Shown here piece by piece: positions 1-11,050 of a stretch of 64,000 bases of DNA; the first letter of the stretch is position 1, and the number at the start of each line of letters is the position of its first letter. The position numbers and the translations under genes were made by a program. The notes beneath the pieces are model-generated. The model saw only the letters and a program-made list of their open reading frames with translations, had not been told where the DNA came from and did not search any database. Source of the stretch: Phorcus lineatus (Eukaryota; Mollusca; Gastropoda; Trochida; Trochidae); the NCBI GenBank assembly GCA_921293015.1, contig OV121088.1:25519645-25583644 (forward strand), read 5' to 3'.

Positions 1-3000
1 TTGTGATATCTGTTAGTGTGTTTATTTCGTAGTCTATATAGAAGTCTGTAAAAAAACAGATTGATAACATCAGTGTTATTTGACCATATCAAATCATCAA
101 GCCTATTTGTATTTCCAGACCGAGGGTATGGGCTTTACACAAATATTCTTGAGTTACATGAAAATCATACATGTATCACACTCTTAATCGTAAAACTTCA
201 TTATGATCTATTGAATTCATTTTGAATCACATAAAAATTTTGACTGCCGACAGTTACGTCTCATATGTTATAAAGAAACTCACCGTATTGGTAATAAAAC
301 TGTTTTATCACGTCACAATTAAACTATTGGAACTTGAACTGAACAATTGTTGCTAGGTTAGGGGTACATGTGCACATATGGAAAAAAATCACCACTTATG
401 TTTCACCATATGGATAATAAAAACAGATGACAAATTTTGGGCACTTCATGGAAGATGAATAATTGCTGTCAAAAGTGATATGTGAATATGTGCTCATATG
501 AAAATTATGTCACCACTTATGTTTCACCATATATGGGTAGTAAGATGTGATCATTTCATAGTCAAGATAGTTGTATACAGTATCAGCAGTTTGATTTGTT
601 ATATGTTGTTAATACAGCATGTGTATTAACCTATTTCTAAAAATGTAAAAGGTGCTGATTTTAGGTGTTATTCATAGTGAAATGCAGCCTTATATCCATC
701 TGGTAGACTGCCTTTGTTGTTTTAGTATGTGAAAAATTTTCAGTAGTTTGAATGTGTTGTCATGGGAAAAAATGAAAACACTTACCTCACATGGTAAAAA
801 TTAAATATATTTTTTTTCTTATCTGAAAATAGGATAACTGGTAGAGTTATTTTCTGAAAGTATCAGTTTGCCAAGAGGATTAAATGCAATGATTGTTTAT
901 TTACAATAAAATCCGATTCATGAATGTAACAGATCAATGCGGAGTTCTGAAGTGACTGCATGATCCAGACATGTCTTTCACTTTTTGAAGAATTTGAAAT
1001 CTGATGAACACATGTACATTTGAAATTTAATATTGAGTCTGTTGAGTTTATCATTTGTTAACAGCGATACTCTCATATACTGATACCTATATAAATGTGT
1101 TTATCATGGCCGTCCTTTAGTTCCCTTTAGTGCTTACAGGTTAAAAAGTATAAAACATAAATGATTGTATATCAGTTTGAATAACTCAGTCGCAGAGGAT
1201 CACTTTGAAAATGTACATTCCTTCAATACATTGTTCCCCCACCCTCTAAATTATAAAGTTTGCCAACAGGCATAACTTGCACAAGTTTCCATTACAGGCT
1301 TATTGAAGCCATGCTGAAGTTTGTTCAAATTTGAGGCTTCAATTTTTTCCCTTGGTGATTATAAAACATCTCCAGTTATGTTACCTCCCCTGTCCAGACA
1401 ATACTTTTTCAATTACAAGAAAATCCATATGTTTACACCCTCAGTATCTAATACTGCATACAAATTACTGTGATAGGGAATTTGCAGTGGAATATTTCAT
1501 ATGGAAATATTTGATCAATGTGCTGACAACCTGTCCCGGAAAACGTGATAAAATGCAGCAAGGCTTGAACCAGCCAGTGATAAGAGACTCAAAGGACCTT
1601 CCTCATAATATCGCAACCCTCCCCCCCTCTGTAGTGTCTGGGGAATCATGGTATCCACCAAATATTCTGCCAAACATATCCACCTTATAGTTATGTTGAT
1701 AAGAGACTCTGACCTTCCTCATAATATCGCAAGCACCCCTCCCCCCTCTGTAGTGTCTCCTTGGAGTTGTCTATATTACGAAGGTTGTACCAGTACCAGA
1801 TGCTTGTTTGTGTTTCAGGACTCACTGTCACTGTACATTGTGAGTTGTGTGTGAACTGCCATGTGTATATAAGCAAACCTTTCCCACCCCATCAACACAC
1901 TGTCACTTATTTATAGTCTTGAAATTGATTATATATAATTATATATAATTGATCATTTGCATATCAAACTGATCTTTTATGAAATGGGATAGACATGATT
2001 AAATAACACTTTTATGAATTTTTTTAGTAATACTATAATGACGTATAAACATAATTTATCTTTTGTGCAAATAAATGAACATGATTGAAGTTAAATTCTA
2101 TTGATGATATCCATAAAAGATTAAATCATAACGGTCTTTAAAGATTAAGGAACAAATTGTAGAGACAGTGTTTATATAAGTTAGATAAAAAAAAAAAAAA
2201 TTCATTCACAATTCTGATTATCATGCATTGTAATATGTACACGTCAGCAAACAGGTATTCAAAGAAAATTCGGCATTTAACAAAATTGCAATTCTAATCA
2301 GCTTTGAAAGCATTTTCAAACCGTTTCCTTACAACCCAGACAACGAGATATGCACAATATATAATTTCTACAGATTTTAGACATATATTTACTTGTAAAT
2401 TCATTTTTAAAAAGTAGTCTTTTTTTTTTAGTAGTTCTGTTTCTCTTAGATTTTGAATGCTAGTCGTGTTTATTAAAGATTGCAATTAATGATCTCAGAT
2501 AAAATTTCCGGCTAGACCCCTGCTTTATTTGTTAGCAATCAAAACACATTTGACAGTATTGTGAACACTTCCAAATCATTTTATTCACACTATTGATATA
2601 TTTTTTATTAACTTGGCAATTTGAGAAAAAAAATTGGACTGTCAATGACATCTATTGTATTGATGAAATGGTGCAAAAAAATAATGTAAAGTATTGTTTT
2701 TTATGAACAAAAGATGATTTTTTTTCAACAAACTGTTTGTGAGGATGCCATTTCACCAATTTTGGAGTTCACTCTTGTAAAAAATAATTGAACATACTGA
2801 TGTAAACATTCTGGCTTGCTTATACATGTGTTGCTTGATGCCTGTGATGTTCATTGTGCCATTGAATGGAAACATATCCTGTGAAATTTGATCATTAACC
2901 TGCTGGTTATTAGATTGAAATTATAATTCACATTTAAAAGATTCTGTTTTTTTAATTCAACTTTCTAAAATGTAGTTTAATGAGTTTTCACTCTATGTAC

Positions 3001-3494
3001 TCCAAAATAAAACATCTCAACATTATCATGTAACCACAATTTTTTCAAACTGAACTTCCATTTTCTCTAAAGATTGACAAAAATGAAGTTTCCATTTGAT
3101 GCTCTGTTTAAAGGGCAGTTGCATGAAGTTTTACATAAATAAAGTGGTCTCATAAGTTTTGAAATGAGTGTACTATGATCAGCTAAGCTATGTGAAACCA
3201 TGTACCTAATTCAAAGGATTAAAAGGTGTTCACACAAAAATGGCAGCCGGTTGTCTTTTCTTCATACTCAATGATATCCTGTTCATCTAAGGATGATTTG
3301 GTTGAGCAGTGATATGTTTTGATCCTGTGAAGATATAACAGTTGGTATAAAATAATGTTTATTAGGAAAATTTTAATAAATTCTTCTTCAAAGAATGTGC
3401 TACTGCCCCTATAAGTCTAGAAGCTGATACTTAAAGTTCTTTATAAATACCAGTCACTTCAAGAGGAATAATTTTGATGATTATGTTTTTACAG
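1..3494. other. non-coding (probable intron) upstream of the INPP5F exons
   Basis: No exon of INPP5F or of any other gene is recognisable here. Two small tandem duplications are visible: a roughly 122-bp unit around 362-545 (both copies contain CACCACTTATGTTTCACCAT) and a roughly 120-bp unit around 1577-1760 (both contain CTTCCTCATAATATCGCAA and CCCTCTGTAGTGTCT). The short ORFs are what AT-rich DNA gives by chance. A MITE-like repeat occupies the end (separate entry). Confidence 0.5.
3112..3410. repeat. MITE-like dispersed repeat, copy 1
   Basis: The ends form a short inverted repeat: AAGGGCAGTTGCA on the left and TACTGCCCCT on the right. The interior is shared, in the same orientation and diverged, with 22830-23143: both contain ATTAAAAGGTGTTCACACAAAA followed by ATGGC and later AATGTTTATTAGGAAAA. 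No coding capacity. It is probably a non-autonomous DNA element; the exact ends and target-site duplication are unclear. Confidence 0.55.
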
Positions 3495-3539
3495 AAAGAT
3501 GTGAAGGATAAGGAAAAGTTTGAGAAAAGAATTGTCGAG
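3495..3539 (+). CDS. INPP5F: INPP5F exon a (15 codons)
   Basis: Acceptor TTTTTACAG precedes it and donor GTAAGT follows. It is phase 0 on both sides. It encodes the lysine/glutamate-rich helix just before the SAC domain's first conserved block (KDVKDKEKFEKRIVE), which runs directly into ELLKMY of the next exon. Confidence 0.8.
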
Positions 3540-6500
3540 GTAAGTTGATCCATTTTTCTGTATTTGAAAAGTTGTTAAAATAGATAGTGTTCAAATCAAG
3601 ATACAGATACCGAACATTTGTGACTTGAACTGTGTTATGTCCCTGGGCAACACACTTCATCCACATACATTTAAGTCAAGATGTACAAATGGGTACCTGA
3701 ATTCAGGAAATATGGATATAAGTGATCGCTCAAAGTGCTTAGTATAGCTGCTTTGAAGCACATATCCATATATAGTTTTCAAGCCCTTTACTGAAACATA
3801 TCAAATTAACTAAATATTACTTATATAATAAAATAAAATTATTCGAACCAACATTCTATGGTAAGATAGCTGATAATCCCATGCTTTCAATTTAAAGAAT
3901 GATTGATGTTCATAACTTCATTTTCAATTTTGAGAGATATCCTTCCAAAGATGACGCATCCCCAGTCCCCTGGTGACTTATGACAGGGAGCAACTGTAGA
4001 CGTCCTTTCATACGATGATTTAGGTTGTTAGAAGTTGTTGCATACCTGTGAGACATGATACGTGTGTGACTTTTCCTTAATTCTTATGTTTTGATATCAC
4101 CTACAGGAGCTGCTGAAGATGTACAACGACTCAGACTTCTTCTACTACAGTGACACATACGACTTGACAACATCGCTACAACGACAACACGCTGACAACT
4201 ACGACAAGACGTTGCCCCTCTGGAAGCGTGTTGATGATCGATTCTTCTGGAATAAACACATGCTCCAGGAGCTCATGGATACGAAGGTAGGAAAATGAGT
4301 ATATTAATTACCATCATGTGGTTATATGTTTATATTAGTTATAGGAATATCTGTCCTTTTTTATTTCAAAATACATGATTGTTGATGATTTTCTAACCGG
4401 GATCAGTTGGTAGAGTAACATTTTGGGTTCGATTCCCGGTGATGTCATCCCGAGAAAAGATGTTGCTTCCTTGCTAGACACTCATCATGATAAGGATATC
4501 TAGCGTTGCACTACATGTGGTAGTCCTGCTTCATGACTGTGTATATAAAGGAGCCTTTTATACAGTCTAGGTCCACATTCTGCAAGTCTAGATTGACTGA
4601 ATACACATGAAATAAGGAGCCCAAAAAAAAAAAAAAATTGATGAAGGAACATTGAATTATTGAAGTTTTTCATAGACTAAATTTTGGTCTATACGTGTGG
4701 CTGCTGGGTGCCATAGGCACAAGAAGAGTTACTGAATTACTGTGTAATGAGGAATTTAAAAAGAGTCATTATATGGTTATTTCTAAAACACTAGTTGTTG
4801 TAGATGTCCCAGCCCATCATTTTGTGGCGTCACTTTATTGAATAATGCGATGCCTTTGATCTCGATCCAAACAATCCCAGAAGGCAGATTATTTCATCGC
4901 TAGAACAATTCGTTCCTCTATCTTGTAAGTTTAACAATTGAATATTTGCAATAGCAAATTTTGCTCCATCCTGCTACGTCAGCGTAATTGAATCCGCTGA
5001 CCGAGCTCCTTCCATATACCCTGATATCCTTGACACAAAAGCCTTGTATCAATAGCTATCTAACCATCCAATGAGGCGACTTGCATCCAGCAACAGCGGC
5101 ACAACCCGGATGGAAAAACGAACATCACGCCACGCCAGCCATATGAGGGATTTGATTCGAAAGAGATCAGGGTATAAGGAAGAAGCAGATTCATTTACGC
5201 TGATTTAGCAGGATGATTTTGCTCCAGACAATGGCATTATTCCCTCAAGTTTTTATAACTAGCTCATACTTTAAAAGATTTCAGTTTTCAGTGTTTACAA
5301 GGATGATAATGGAGATTTTATGAACGCTTCTTATAATAACTGAATTCTTTATCTATCAATTTCTGTCTAACCATGGGTTTATGCTCTATACAATTCTTTA
5401 CAGCGTATATCATGTATCACTTAGTAATAATGACTTTATGGTTATGAAATCATGCAAGATGTATGTCACTGAAAGAAAGTCTGGTTGACTTAGTTTTCAA
5501 ACATTCAAAATTTTCAAAGCTTTGAGACAGCTTTAGTTTGTTAGGGAGAAAATTCACCTTCTTTAATTGCAAGTAAAGTGAAGATTTATCTCCAAAAGAT
5601 TTTAGTTTCCTCATTTGAACAGATAGTATTGGATCATGATGAACAAATTTCTTGTGGAAATATACGAAAGAGGAGCTGTTGAAGATTTTAGGGTTATATC
5701 AGTGTGCGCCATGAATGCATTTAGAGTTAGGCAAGCTTGGATAGACAACCATTTGGGAGATTATTTTGTACACTGAATAAAAGTAAGGACGGAGGACAAA
5801 ATGTCTCATTTTATATTTAAGGGGAGGGAGGGGGGGCATGGACACACAAAAAAGTAGTGCATTACCATTGAGTTAAACAGGCGACATTAGTAAAGATTGT
5901 TATGTCAAGAGCTCAAGTTATCAAACAAACAAGTACATCATCTCTTATTTGAAGAGTCTGAAGTAGTTACGTGTTCTGTCATTGAAGGAAATGAACTCCT
6001 TGGCAACAACAAACAAAATGTCCAGCTTATAAAGACAGCTGCCCTAGCTAGTTCCTACACAATGTACTGCATAATAGTCAACATTATAAAAGCCTTTTCA
6101 CTTTGATAATTGTTTTACATCTGTAGGACGACCTGGCAGACCCATGGATCTTGCCCATCATTCAGGGGTTTGTGCAGATGGAGAGATGTAAGATGGACTT
6201 TGACGAGAACAAGAAGAAATCTTCCTCAGACTCTGTCACAGAGTTTGGAAACTCCAAGTTCAATGAGCCGTTAGAATACAACATCTACATTGTTTCTCGC
6301 CGCAGTCGCCATCGAGCAGGTACGTCCATTAATCCAGAGATATAGTTGGCAAGCAAGCCCAGGAATTTACAGGCTGGGTGGTTGTTCATGAATTTTGATT
6401 TGCACAGCTATTATGAATTGGTCCTCTTATCCAGAAACTACCAATTTACCATAAGTGTATAAAGTTTATCTATCCCCTCATCCTGTACCATCTGGAAATA

Positions 6501-8062
6501 AATATATATAACTTTAAAATGGGTTTCACCCCTCTCTTCAGATTGGATTTGTCACTCCTTGAAAATGTAGCACACCACACTTCTCTTACCAGCCTGTTCA
6601 TTTTAAGTACAACGTCAGCGTAATGACAGTCTGATTAAATCGACCGTGTTCCAAGGAATAAAGGTTTTTAAATATTGACTATAGCGGAATTCGAACGTTC
6701 ACTACCAAGTGTTTTCCTCTCCAAAACGGTCTGAAAGCACCCTCCTTGTTCGCAAGTTCTTACACCAGTTTAGCGCAGACAGAACCTAGTCATTAGCGCA
6801 CCAATCACATCATCCCGTTTAAAATAACAATAGCGGTAATAAAGGTTAACGAATGGTAAACGGGAGTTACTTGCCCCTAGATACTGATACACAAAGCTAT
6901 TGTCAGTGTCATTGTGATTGGCTAGTTGAGATTGCGTCAGGACGTGCGAGCAAGGAAGGTGCTTTCAGACCGTTGTGGAGAGGACAGCCCCTGATATAGT
7001 ACGTTCGAATCCCGCTAGAGTTAATATTAAAAAACTTTTCTTAACACGGTCGTTTTTAATCAGACTGGCGTAATGAAGACCTAAAGGACGTAAAAGTAGT
7101 TTTCTCCATCTCTTTTTCTCAATGTCCGTAACAGACTTGTGTTAGTATGACAAGTAATATTCAGTTGATCTAATTAAATTTCAGCAGGTTAGATTCAGAT
7201 ATTGCTGATTTCTTTAGAATTACTGAAAACAAGTGTGAACAAAAATAAAGAAGTGGTTAGTAAGCCGCACTTAGAGTGATGTTAATTGTTGAGATATCAT
7301 TTGATGATGAAGAAATTCATTGAAGCACCATAAAATATCAAGTTTGAGAATGAAGTTGATATAGGTTTAGTTCTACATTGCACCGGTATTTAACCAATGC
7401 AGTCAATTGATCGGTGAATTTAATCATTAACAATTAACAATTCTAAATGTTCAGTAAATTTTACTATGAAATTCAAAGAACTCATATATTCACTTGTATG
7501 TCCACCTATTTGGTTCTAGGCACAAGATCAAGGAAGCGAGGAATTGATAAAACAGGTGCCTGTGCCAACTATGTAGAAACAGAACAGGTGAGAAGAAATA
7601 ATATTTAAATAATTATCAAAATGTTCCAAATTAGTTGAAATTTTTCTCATAAATATTGTGAATGTAATTATTTTGTTTCAAATCTAAGTTGCTTGACAAT
7701 TTTTTGACAAAGAATTTTCTGTTCTTAATTCTATAAATTGAGGAAATGACCAAGAAAAAGAAGTTAAACTTCATCAAAATATAAATGATTTAATTATATG
7801 TAGTAGATGTTTTGAAAAGAAACAACACCTGCATGAATATCTTTGTTAAAACAATACTTAAAAAGCAAAAGAAATTTTACATACATATCATTATCTTATT
7901 TTTAAAATTCCAGGATTCCAAAATGAAAATTCTTTTTTTCATGTTTTCAGATAATTGAGTTCTCGCCACACCTGGTATCGTTCGTCCAGGTGAGAGGGTC
8001 CATACCTGTGTACTGGAGTCAGTCAGGGTTCAAGTACAGGCCCCCGCCAAGACTAGATAAAG
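3495..8062 (+). CDS. INPP5F: INPP5F/SAC2 phosphoinositide phosphatase, partial (5 exons, first half of SAC domain)
   Basis: SAC2 is a SAC-domain phosphatase that removes the 4-phosphate of PI4P-type lipids on endosomes and related membranes. Joining exons 3495-3539, 4107-4286, 6127-6319, 7520-7587 and 7951-8062 gives about 200 residues in one frame. It carries family landmarks: FYYS.TYDLT, a VDDRFFWNK block, W.LP.IQGFVQ, the SRRSRHRAGTR.KRG segment, ANYVETEQ and SFVQVRGSIPV.WSQ.G. These match the animal INPP5F order rather than SACM1L or synaptojanin (family knowledge). All splice sites are GT-AG and the phases agree. The N-terminal about 150 residues and the catalytic Cys-X5-Arg half are absent. 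No downstream exon was recognised up to 64000, so the next intron may exceed 55 kb, or the gene is broken here. The final exon ends in phase 1. Confidence 0.88.
4107..4286 (+). CDS. INPP5F: INPP5F exon b (60 codons)
   Basis: Acceptor CACCTACAG, donor GTAGGA, phase 0 to 0. It encodes ELLKMYNDSDFFYYSDTYDL, then a QRQ motif and VDDRFFWNKHMLQEL. This is the start of the SAC domain and the strongest family match. It is clearly richer in G+C than the flanking introns. Confidence 0.88.
4396..4637 (+). mobile_element. tRNA-derived SINE with poly-A tail
   Basis: A pol III box A (GGATCAGTTGGTAGAG) is followed closely by a box B (GGGTTCGATTCCC), then a body of about 190 bp and a 15-A tail. The A-to-B spacing is shorter than in a tRNA, so the head carries an internal deletion and is not a functional tRNA. 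It lies in an INPP5F intron. Confidence 0.65.
4958..5224. mobile_element. MULE-like MITE with 9-bp target-site duplication
   Basis: The 9-mer ATTTTGCTC flanks the element at 4958-4966 and 5216-5224. Inside it, terminal inverted repeats begin CATCCTGCTA and continue with matching GTCAGCGTAA/ATCAGCGTAA and CCTTCCATATACCCTGAT/TCTTCCTTATACCCTGAT blocks, giving arms of roughly 60 bp. The core is 249 bp with no ORF. A 9-bp duplication with long arms is typical of Mutator-like elements (family knowledge). Confidence 0.72.
6127..6319 (+). CDS. INPP5F: INPP5F exon c (64 codons plus 1 nt)
   Basis: Acceptor CATCTGTAG, donor GTACGT, phase 0 to 1. It encodes W.LPIIQGFVQMERCKMDFD, a Ser/Glu-rich variable loop, then YNIYIVSRRSRHRAG. 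The conserved SRRSRHRAG segment is a SAC-domain landmark. Confidence 0.88.
6618..7076. mobile_element. MULE-like MITE with long inverted arms and 9-bp target-site duplication
   Basis: GCGTAATGA is repeated at 6618-6626 and 7068-7076. The 441-bp core starts CAGTCTGATTAAA and ends with its inverse. The arms stay alignable for about 150-170 bp, including the shared block ACGGTCTGAAAGCACC on one side and its complement GGTGCTTTCAGACCGT on the other. No ORF. It sits in the intron between INPP5F exons c and d. Confidence 0.82.
7520..7587 (+). CDS. INPP5F: INPP5F exon d (68 nt)
   Basis: Acceptor GGTTCTAG, donor GTGAGA, phase 1 to 0. After completing the Gly codon it encodes TRSRKRGIDKTG, CANYVETEQ. 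This continues the SRRSRHRAG segment exactly as in SAC2 proteins. Confidence 0.87.
7951..8062 (+). CDS. INPP5F: INPP5F exon e (37 codons plus 1 nt)
   Basis: Acceptor ATGTTTTCAG, donor GTAGGT, phase 0 to 1. It encodes IIEFSPHLVSFVQVRGSIPV, then YWSQSGFKYRPPPRLDK. It is the last exon of this gene that I can find in the window. The next should encode the HFEEQL/INLV part and then the catalytic CMDCLDRTN motif, neither of which I could see. Confidence 0.87.
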
Positions 8063-8097
8063 GTAGGTGCATCTTTCATTTCTGCAACTTCCTCTGC

Positions 8098-8520
8098 ACA
8101 AAATGTCATCAATGGCCAACTAATGCCTTGCTTCATTTCACTAAAATGTGTGTTTGTTCAGAGCACCATCATGGGCAGTTAATAGCAACCATCTGGAGAT
8201 TTCTTATTGTACTATAAAGTTCAGGTGAAGTATGAAAAAGAGCTAGCCCAAAAAAAGATGCTACAAGACTTACATGAGTTAATTGGTGATTGAGACTGGC
8301 GCAAGTTCATATCACAACTTGCCTACCAAAAGTTGCTATGACTGATTTTCGCCTTGCTTCAGTTTGCTAGAATTTATGGTATGTAGAGCATGATCATGGC
8401 TAGCTGATAACCTTTCGGAGATGTCTGATTGTGCTATACATTACGCAGAAGACCTGGCACAAACATATTACAAGGCTTAGAAGAGTCGGTGATTTAGACT
8501 GGCGCATATCATGCCTTGCT
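8098..8520. repeat. diverged tandem duplication, about 250-bp unit
   Basis: Two diverged copies, near 8110-8330 and 8355-8520, share ordered blocks: GCCTTGCTTCA, GAGCA..ATCATGG, GGAGAT.TCT.ATTGT.CTATA, ACAAG.CTTA and GGTGATT.AGACTGGCGCA. The second copy runs directly into the 163-bp satellite. Intronic, no coding content. Confidence 0.55.
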
Positions 8521-9498
8521 TTGAAGTTTGCATGCATTTACAGAGCCTTGAAGTTTTGGAGTGAAAATTTAAAACGTTTTGTGTCGTGAAAGTTTTTAGT
8601 TAACATAAACCAGTCCAATGATATGAATATAAAGGACATGGTTTTGATGGTAATATGTATGAATCTGTACATTGGAATCTGTTTTGAAGTTTGCATGCAT
8701 TTACAGAGCCTTGAAGTTTTGGAGTGAAAATTTAAAACGTTTTGTGTCGTGAAAGTTTTGAGTTAACATGAACCAGTCCAATGATATGAATATAAAGGAC
8801 ATGGTTTTGATGGTAATATGTATGAATCTGTACATTGGAATCTGTTTTGAAGTTTGCATGCATTTACAGAGCCTTGAAGTTTTGGAGTGAAAATTTAAAA
8901 CGTTTTGTGTCGTGAAAGTTTTGAGTTAACATAAACCAGTCCAATGATATAAATATAAAGGACATGGTTTTGATGGTAATATGTATGTATCTGTACATTG
9001 GAATCTGTTTTGAAGTTTGCATGCATTTACAGAGCCTTGAAGTTTGGGAGTAACTATTTAAAACGTTTTGTGTCGTGAAAGTTTTGAGTTAACATAAACC
9101 AGTCCAATGATATGAATATAAAGGACATGGTTTTGATGGTAATATGTATGTATCTGTACATTGGAATCTGTTTTGAAGTTTGCATGCATTTACAGAGCCT
9201 TGAAGTTTGGGAGTAACTATTTAAAACGTTTTGTGTCGTGAAAGTTTTGAGTTAACATAAACCAGTCCAATGATATGAATATAAAGGACATGGTTTTGAT
9301 GGTAATATGTATGTATCTGTACATTGGAATCTGTTTTGAAGTTTGCATGCATTTACAGAGCCTTGAAGTTTGGGAGTAACTATTTAAAATGTTTTGTGTC
9401 GTGAAAGTTTTGAGTTAACATGAACCAGTCCAATGATATAAATATAAAGGACATGGTTTTGATGGTAATATGTATGTATCTGTACATTGGAATCTGTT
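8521..9498. repeat. 163-bp satellite, six tandem copies
   Basis: Six head-to-tail units of exactly 163 bp start at 8521, 8684, 8847, 9010, 9173 and 9336, each beginning TTGAAGTTTGCATGCATTTA. Copies differ by few substitutions: GGAGTGAAAATTT in the first three versus GGAGTAACTATTT in the last three, and GAATCTG versus TATCTG in a neighbouring block. The identical period and shared variants between neighbours point to recent amplification by unequal exchange. The array ends sharply at GAATCTGTTCGAACC. Confidence 0.93.
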
Positions 9499-10933
9499 CG
9501 AACCTTCGAGACCAGATTCAGCCGCATACACTAAACTACGCAGAAATCACAGGAATTTGGAGAAATGTTTCAAGGATTTCACCCAAATCTTTTCCTGAGA
9601 TTGTTTTGTTCATGCCCCAAAAATGATTTGAGCATGTCCATATGTTGGCATAATATTTGAACACTTCACAAATGCTATAGAACCACTACTATCACTACTT
9701 TATTTAGAACAGAAAACAAGAAGAGAAGGGCCCAATGTGTGAAGTGTTTTGCATGTCAAGATGCAGTAGACGGTTAACAATATATGGGACTATCAATGCA
9801 TTGAAGTAGAGAGCTTTGTATGTGTGTTTTATTAATTGATAAGGCAGCATGTTAGATTTTATGAATGCTTCACAGTTTTATGATTTCATGTTTGAAAAGT
9901 TTAAGAAACTATTATTTTATGTTTTAGTTTCTTCTTCTTTTCTTTCATCAATGTAAGAATTGAATAAAATTGTGTTGATCTTTGGTCAGAAAACCAGTGA
10001 ATATATACAACTGTTGATGTTTTATTTTAGAACATTATAAGGGAGATAGCTCCTGTGTCTTTAAATGGTTTCAACCCTGCCTGAATATGTTTTATCATTT
10101 TCACCCTTGTAGCAAGTGTTATTTTCCAATCCGTAGTGAAATTAACCAAAGGTCTTATAGAAATAATATATATTGTAAGAAGTAGATAGGGCCGTTATGT
10201 TCTATTTTTGGGTACACATGAAATATGATTGTGTACCAATGGTGCAAATTTAACACTATTATTCTGTGGTGAAAAGAAATCTTTATTTCATAATGATATA
10301 ATAGAGGACTTAACTGTCCTTAATTTGACATGTGTGACTAAAGTTTTAATGATTGGTCTATATCAAACAAGAGCTTGAAATGTAAGAACAAATGTATCAT
10401 TCAAATTTAATTGTTTTTGTACACTTGAAAAATACAAAATATTCCATAATTGCAGTGATTGTTGAATTGTTTCAAATCAAGCAGGCCTTAACAATATTGT
10501 GGTTTAAACAATCCTTAAGAAAGACAAGCCCTGCAATGTGTAGATTCTTTGAACAGCTAAAACACAATCCGGATGAGCTTGCCGATCTCTTCTCAAACAG
10601 ACCAAAGCAATTTGCTGGCGGGCAGGCAGTTATTTCGAACTCTGACTTCATTATGTTTTCAGTGGAGGTCAAGCCTGAAAAGTTATCACCCCAAAAAATT
10701 ATATTTGTAAATATTTTGGTGAAACCACAAAAAGTCTGACCCAAAAGTGAGCAGGTTTGGGACTTGTGGACGAGACAGTCCTTATTTCACTGAACCTAAA
10801 CATAAACTGAAACAAAGATTTGTGGTTTCAGATGAGTGTGCACATGTCTACAAGTGTATGAAAAGCCTGAAAAATTATTAGCCAAAAACTATGATTTTAT
10901 GAAAAATTAAAGATATACCGCCCAAATTTACCA
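9499..10933. other. non-coding; start of a duplicated module
   Basis: No gene is recognised. An ORF at 10392-10739 (115 codons) resembles nothing I know, has an ORF antisense to it, and overlaps a module duplicated about 192 bp downstream (AGCCTGAAAAGTTAT at 10672 and AGCCTGAAAAATTAT at 10864), so I treat it as repeat sequence. A further related block (TTTGGGACT.GTGGACGAGA) recurs at about 10752 and 11082. Confidence 0.45.
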
Positions 10934-11050
10934 GGGCCTCCTTTCACAAACAACCTTTACTAAGGTTTACCTTAACTCCCATTCTATAACATTGCACTAA
11001 GGTTACCTTACTGACTTAGGATCATCTTAGGGCTTTGTGAAAGGAGGCCC
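10934..11050. mobile_element. short inverted-repeat MITE
   Basis: GGGCCTCCTTTCACAAA at the left end and its complement TTTGTGAAAGGAGGCCC at the right end bound 117 bp. The interior has repeated ACTAAGGTTACCTTA-type motifs. A diverged relative lies at 27621-27758. Confidence 0.7.

Noticed and set aside
1331..1690. 119-codon ORF near the left edge
   Set aside because: It runs through a local tandem duplication and shows no family features.
8521..9498. CRISPR-like regular repeats
   Set aside because: Units are contiguous 163-bp copies without unique spacers, in an animal genome; this is a satellite.
10392..10739. 115-codon ORF as a conserved small protein
   Set aside because: The sequence overlaps a duplicated repeat module and has an ORF antisense to it; no motif supports it.
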